NCBI RefSeq assembly: GCF_000258495.1
Contig: NZ_AJLG01000014.1
Coordinates: 1-43,246 of the forward strand
Direction of reading: 5' to 3'
From: Pedobacter agri PB92
GTDB lineage: Bacteria > Bacteroidota > Bacteroidia > Sphingobacteriales > Sphingobacteriaceae
Length of the DNA stretch: 43,246 bases
Both the position numbers and the translations under genes were made by a program. Under the pieces are notes generated by a model. The model was not told the DNA's origin. It did not search any database and saw only the letters and a program-made list of their open reading frames with translations. This document shows positions 43,144-43,246 of the stretch, one piece after another. Numbering within the stretch: position 1 is the first letter of the stretch; the number at the start of each line of letters is the position of its first letter.

Positions 43144-43246
43144 ATGGCAACTACTAAATGGGCATTAGATCCAACCCACAGCGAATTACAATTCAAAGTA
43201 AAACACTTAATGATTACTACCGTAACGGGTAGCTTAAAATCTTTCT
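43144..43246 (+). CDS. YceI-family protein, N-terminal fragment
   Basis: The gene runs off the right end. The visible 34 residues begin MATTKWALDPTHSELQFKVK and continue HLMITTVTGSLKSF. The W-x-L-D-P-x-H-S opening and the H-L-M-I-T-T-V-x-G stretch are the hallmark of YceI lipocalin-like proteins, which bind polyprenoid-type ligands. There is no signal peptide, so this is probably a cytoplasmic member. Confidence 0.85.
   Translation, partial: MATTKWALDPTHSELQFKVKHLMITTVTGSLKSF

Overview
The window looks like chromosomal DNA of a member of the Bacteroidota, most likely the Sphingobacteriaceae (Pedobacter-like). The reasons are low GC content, near absence of Shine-Dalgarno sequences, many -7 boxes of the Bacteroidota form TAnnTTTG, and families typical of the group (DUF4834, DUF6702, a tricorn-like S41 protease, a GbsR/TIGR01777/DCC1 cluster). 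I see no rRNA, tRNA, CRISPR, insertion sequence or prophage gene.

Layout. 0.3-3.2 kb: a GbsR/MarR regulator and a three-gene operon (DCC1-like membrane protein, TIGR01777 oxidoreductase, SRPBCC protein), linked by two copies of one palindrome. 3.2-9.0 kb, minus strand: DUF4834, ywbE, uvrB, an M1 peptidase and a HupE/UreJ protein. 9.3-11.2 kb: a DUF6702 gene and a polysaccharide-deacetylase-like gene, each broken by one extra base in a homopolymer. 11.2-13.1 kb: a GH172 (DUF2961) protein. 13.3-16.3 kb: upp, a low-molecular-weight phosphatase, a YjjG nucleotidase, a DinB protein, and a lipoprotein with four histidine/cysteine repeats that is also frameshifted in an A7 tract. 16.3-28.1 kb: a surface-polysaccharide locus (flippase, three methyltransferases, three glycosyltransferases) with a GH29 fucosidase and a large S41 tricorn-like protease inside it. 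28.1-35.1 kb: two small unknown proteins, a PfpI protein, a kinase-like unknown protein, a beta-lactamase-fold hydrolase, an LpxL-type acyltransferase and typA. 35.3-43.2 kb: a TIGR02117 protein, two esterases, then RimK-like ATP-grasp, YbdK-type carboxylate-amine ligase, class I glutamine amidotransferase and a second ATP-grasp-like enzyme, followed by a FeoB-associated small protein, a Crp/Fnr regulator and the start of a YceI gene.

The most system-like region is 36984-42154. Two ATP-dependent ligases of the ATP-grasp type, a GCS2-type ligase, a glutaminase-type amidotransferase and an alpha/beta hydrolase lie together on one strand, which suggests synthesis and trimming of an amide-linked small molecule or peptide whose product cannot be read from sequence. 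Other notable points are the shared 22-bp operator near the left end, three +1 homopolymer frameshifts within 6.2 kb, the HGxPxHxC repeat lipoprotein, a divergent kinase-like protein, and several promoters whose -7 box lies only 3-11 bases from the start codon.
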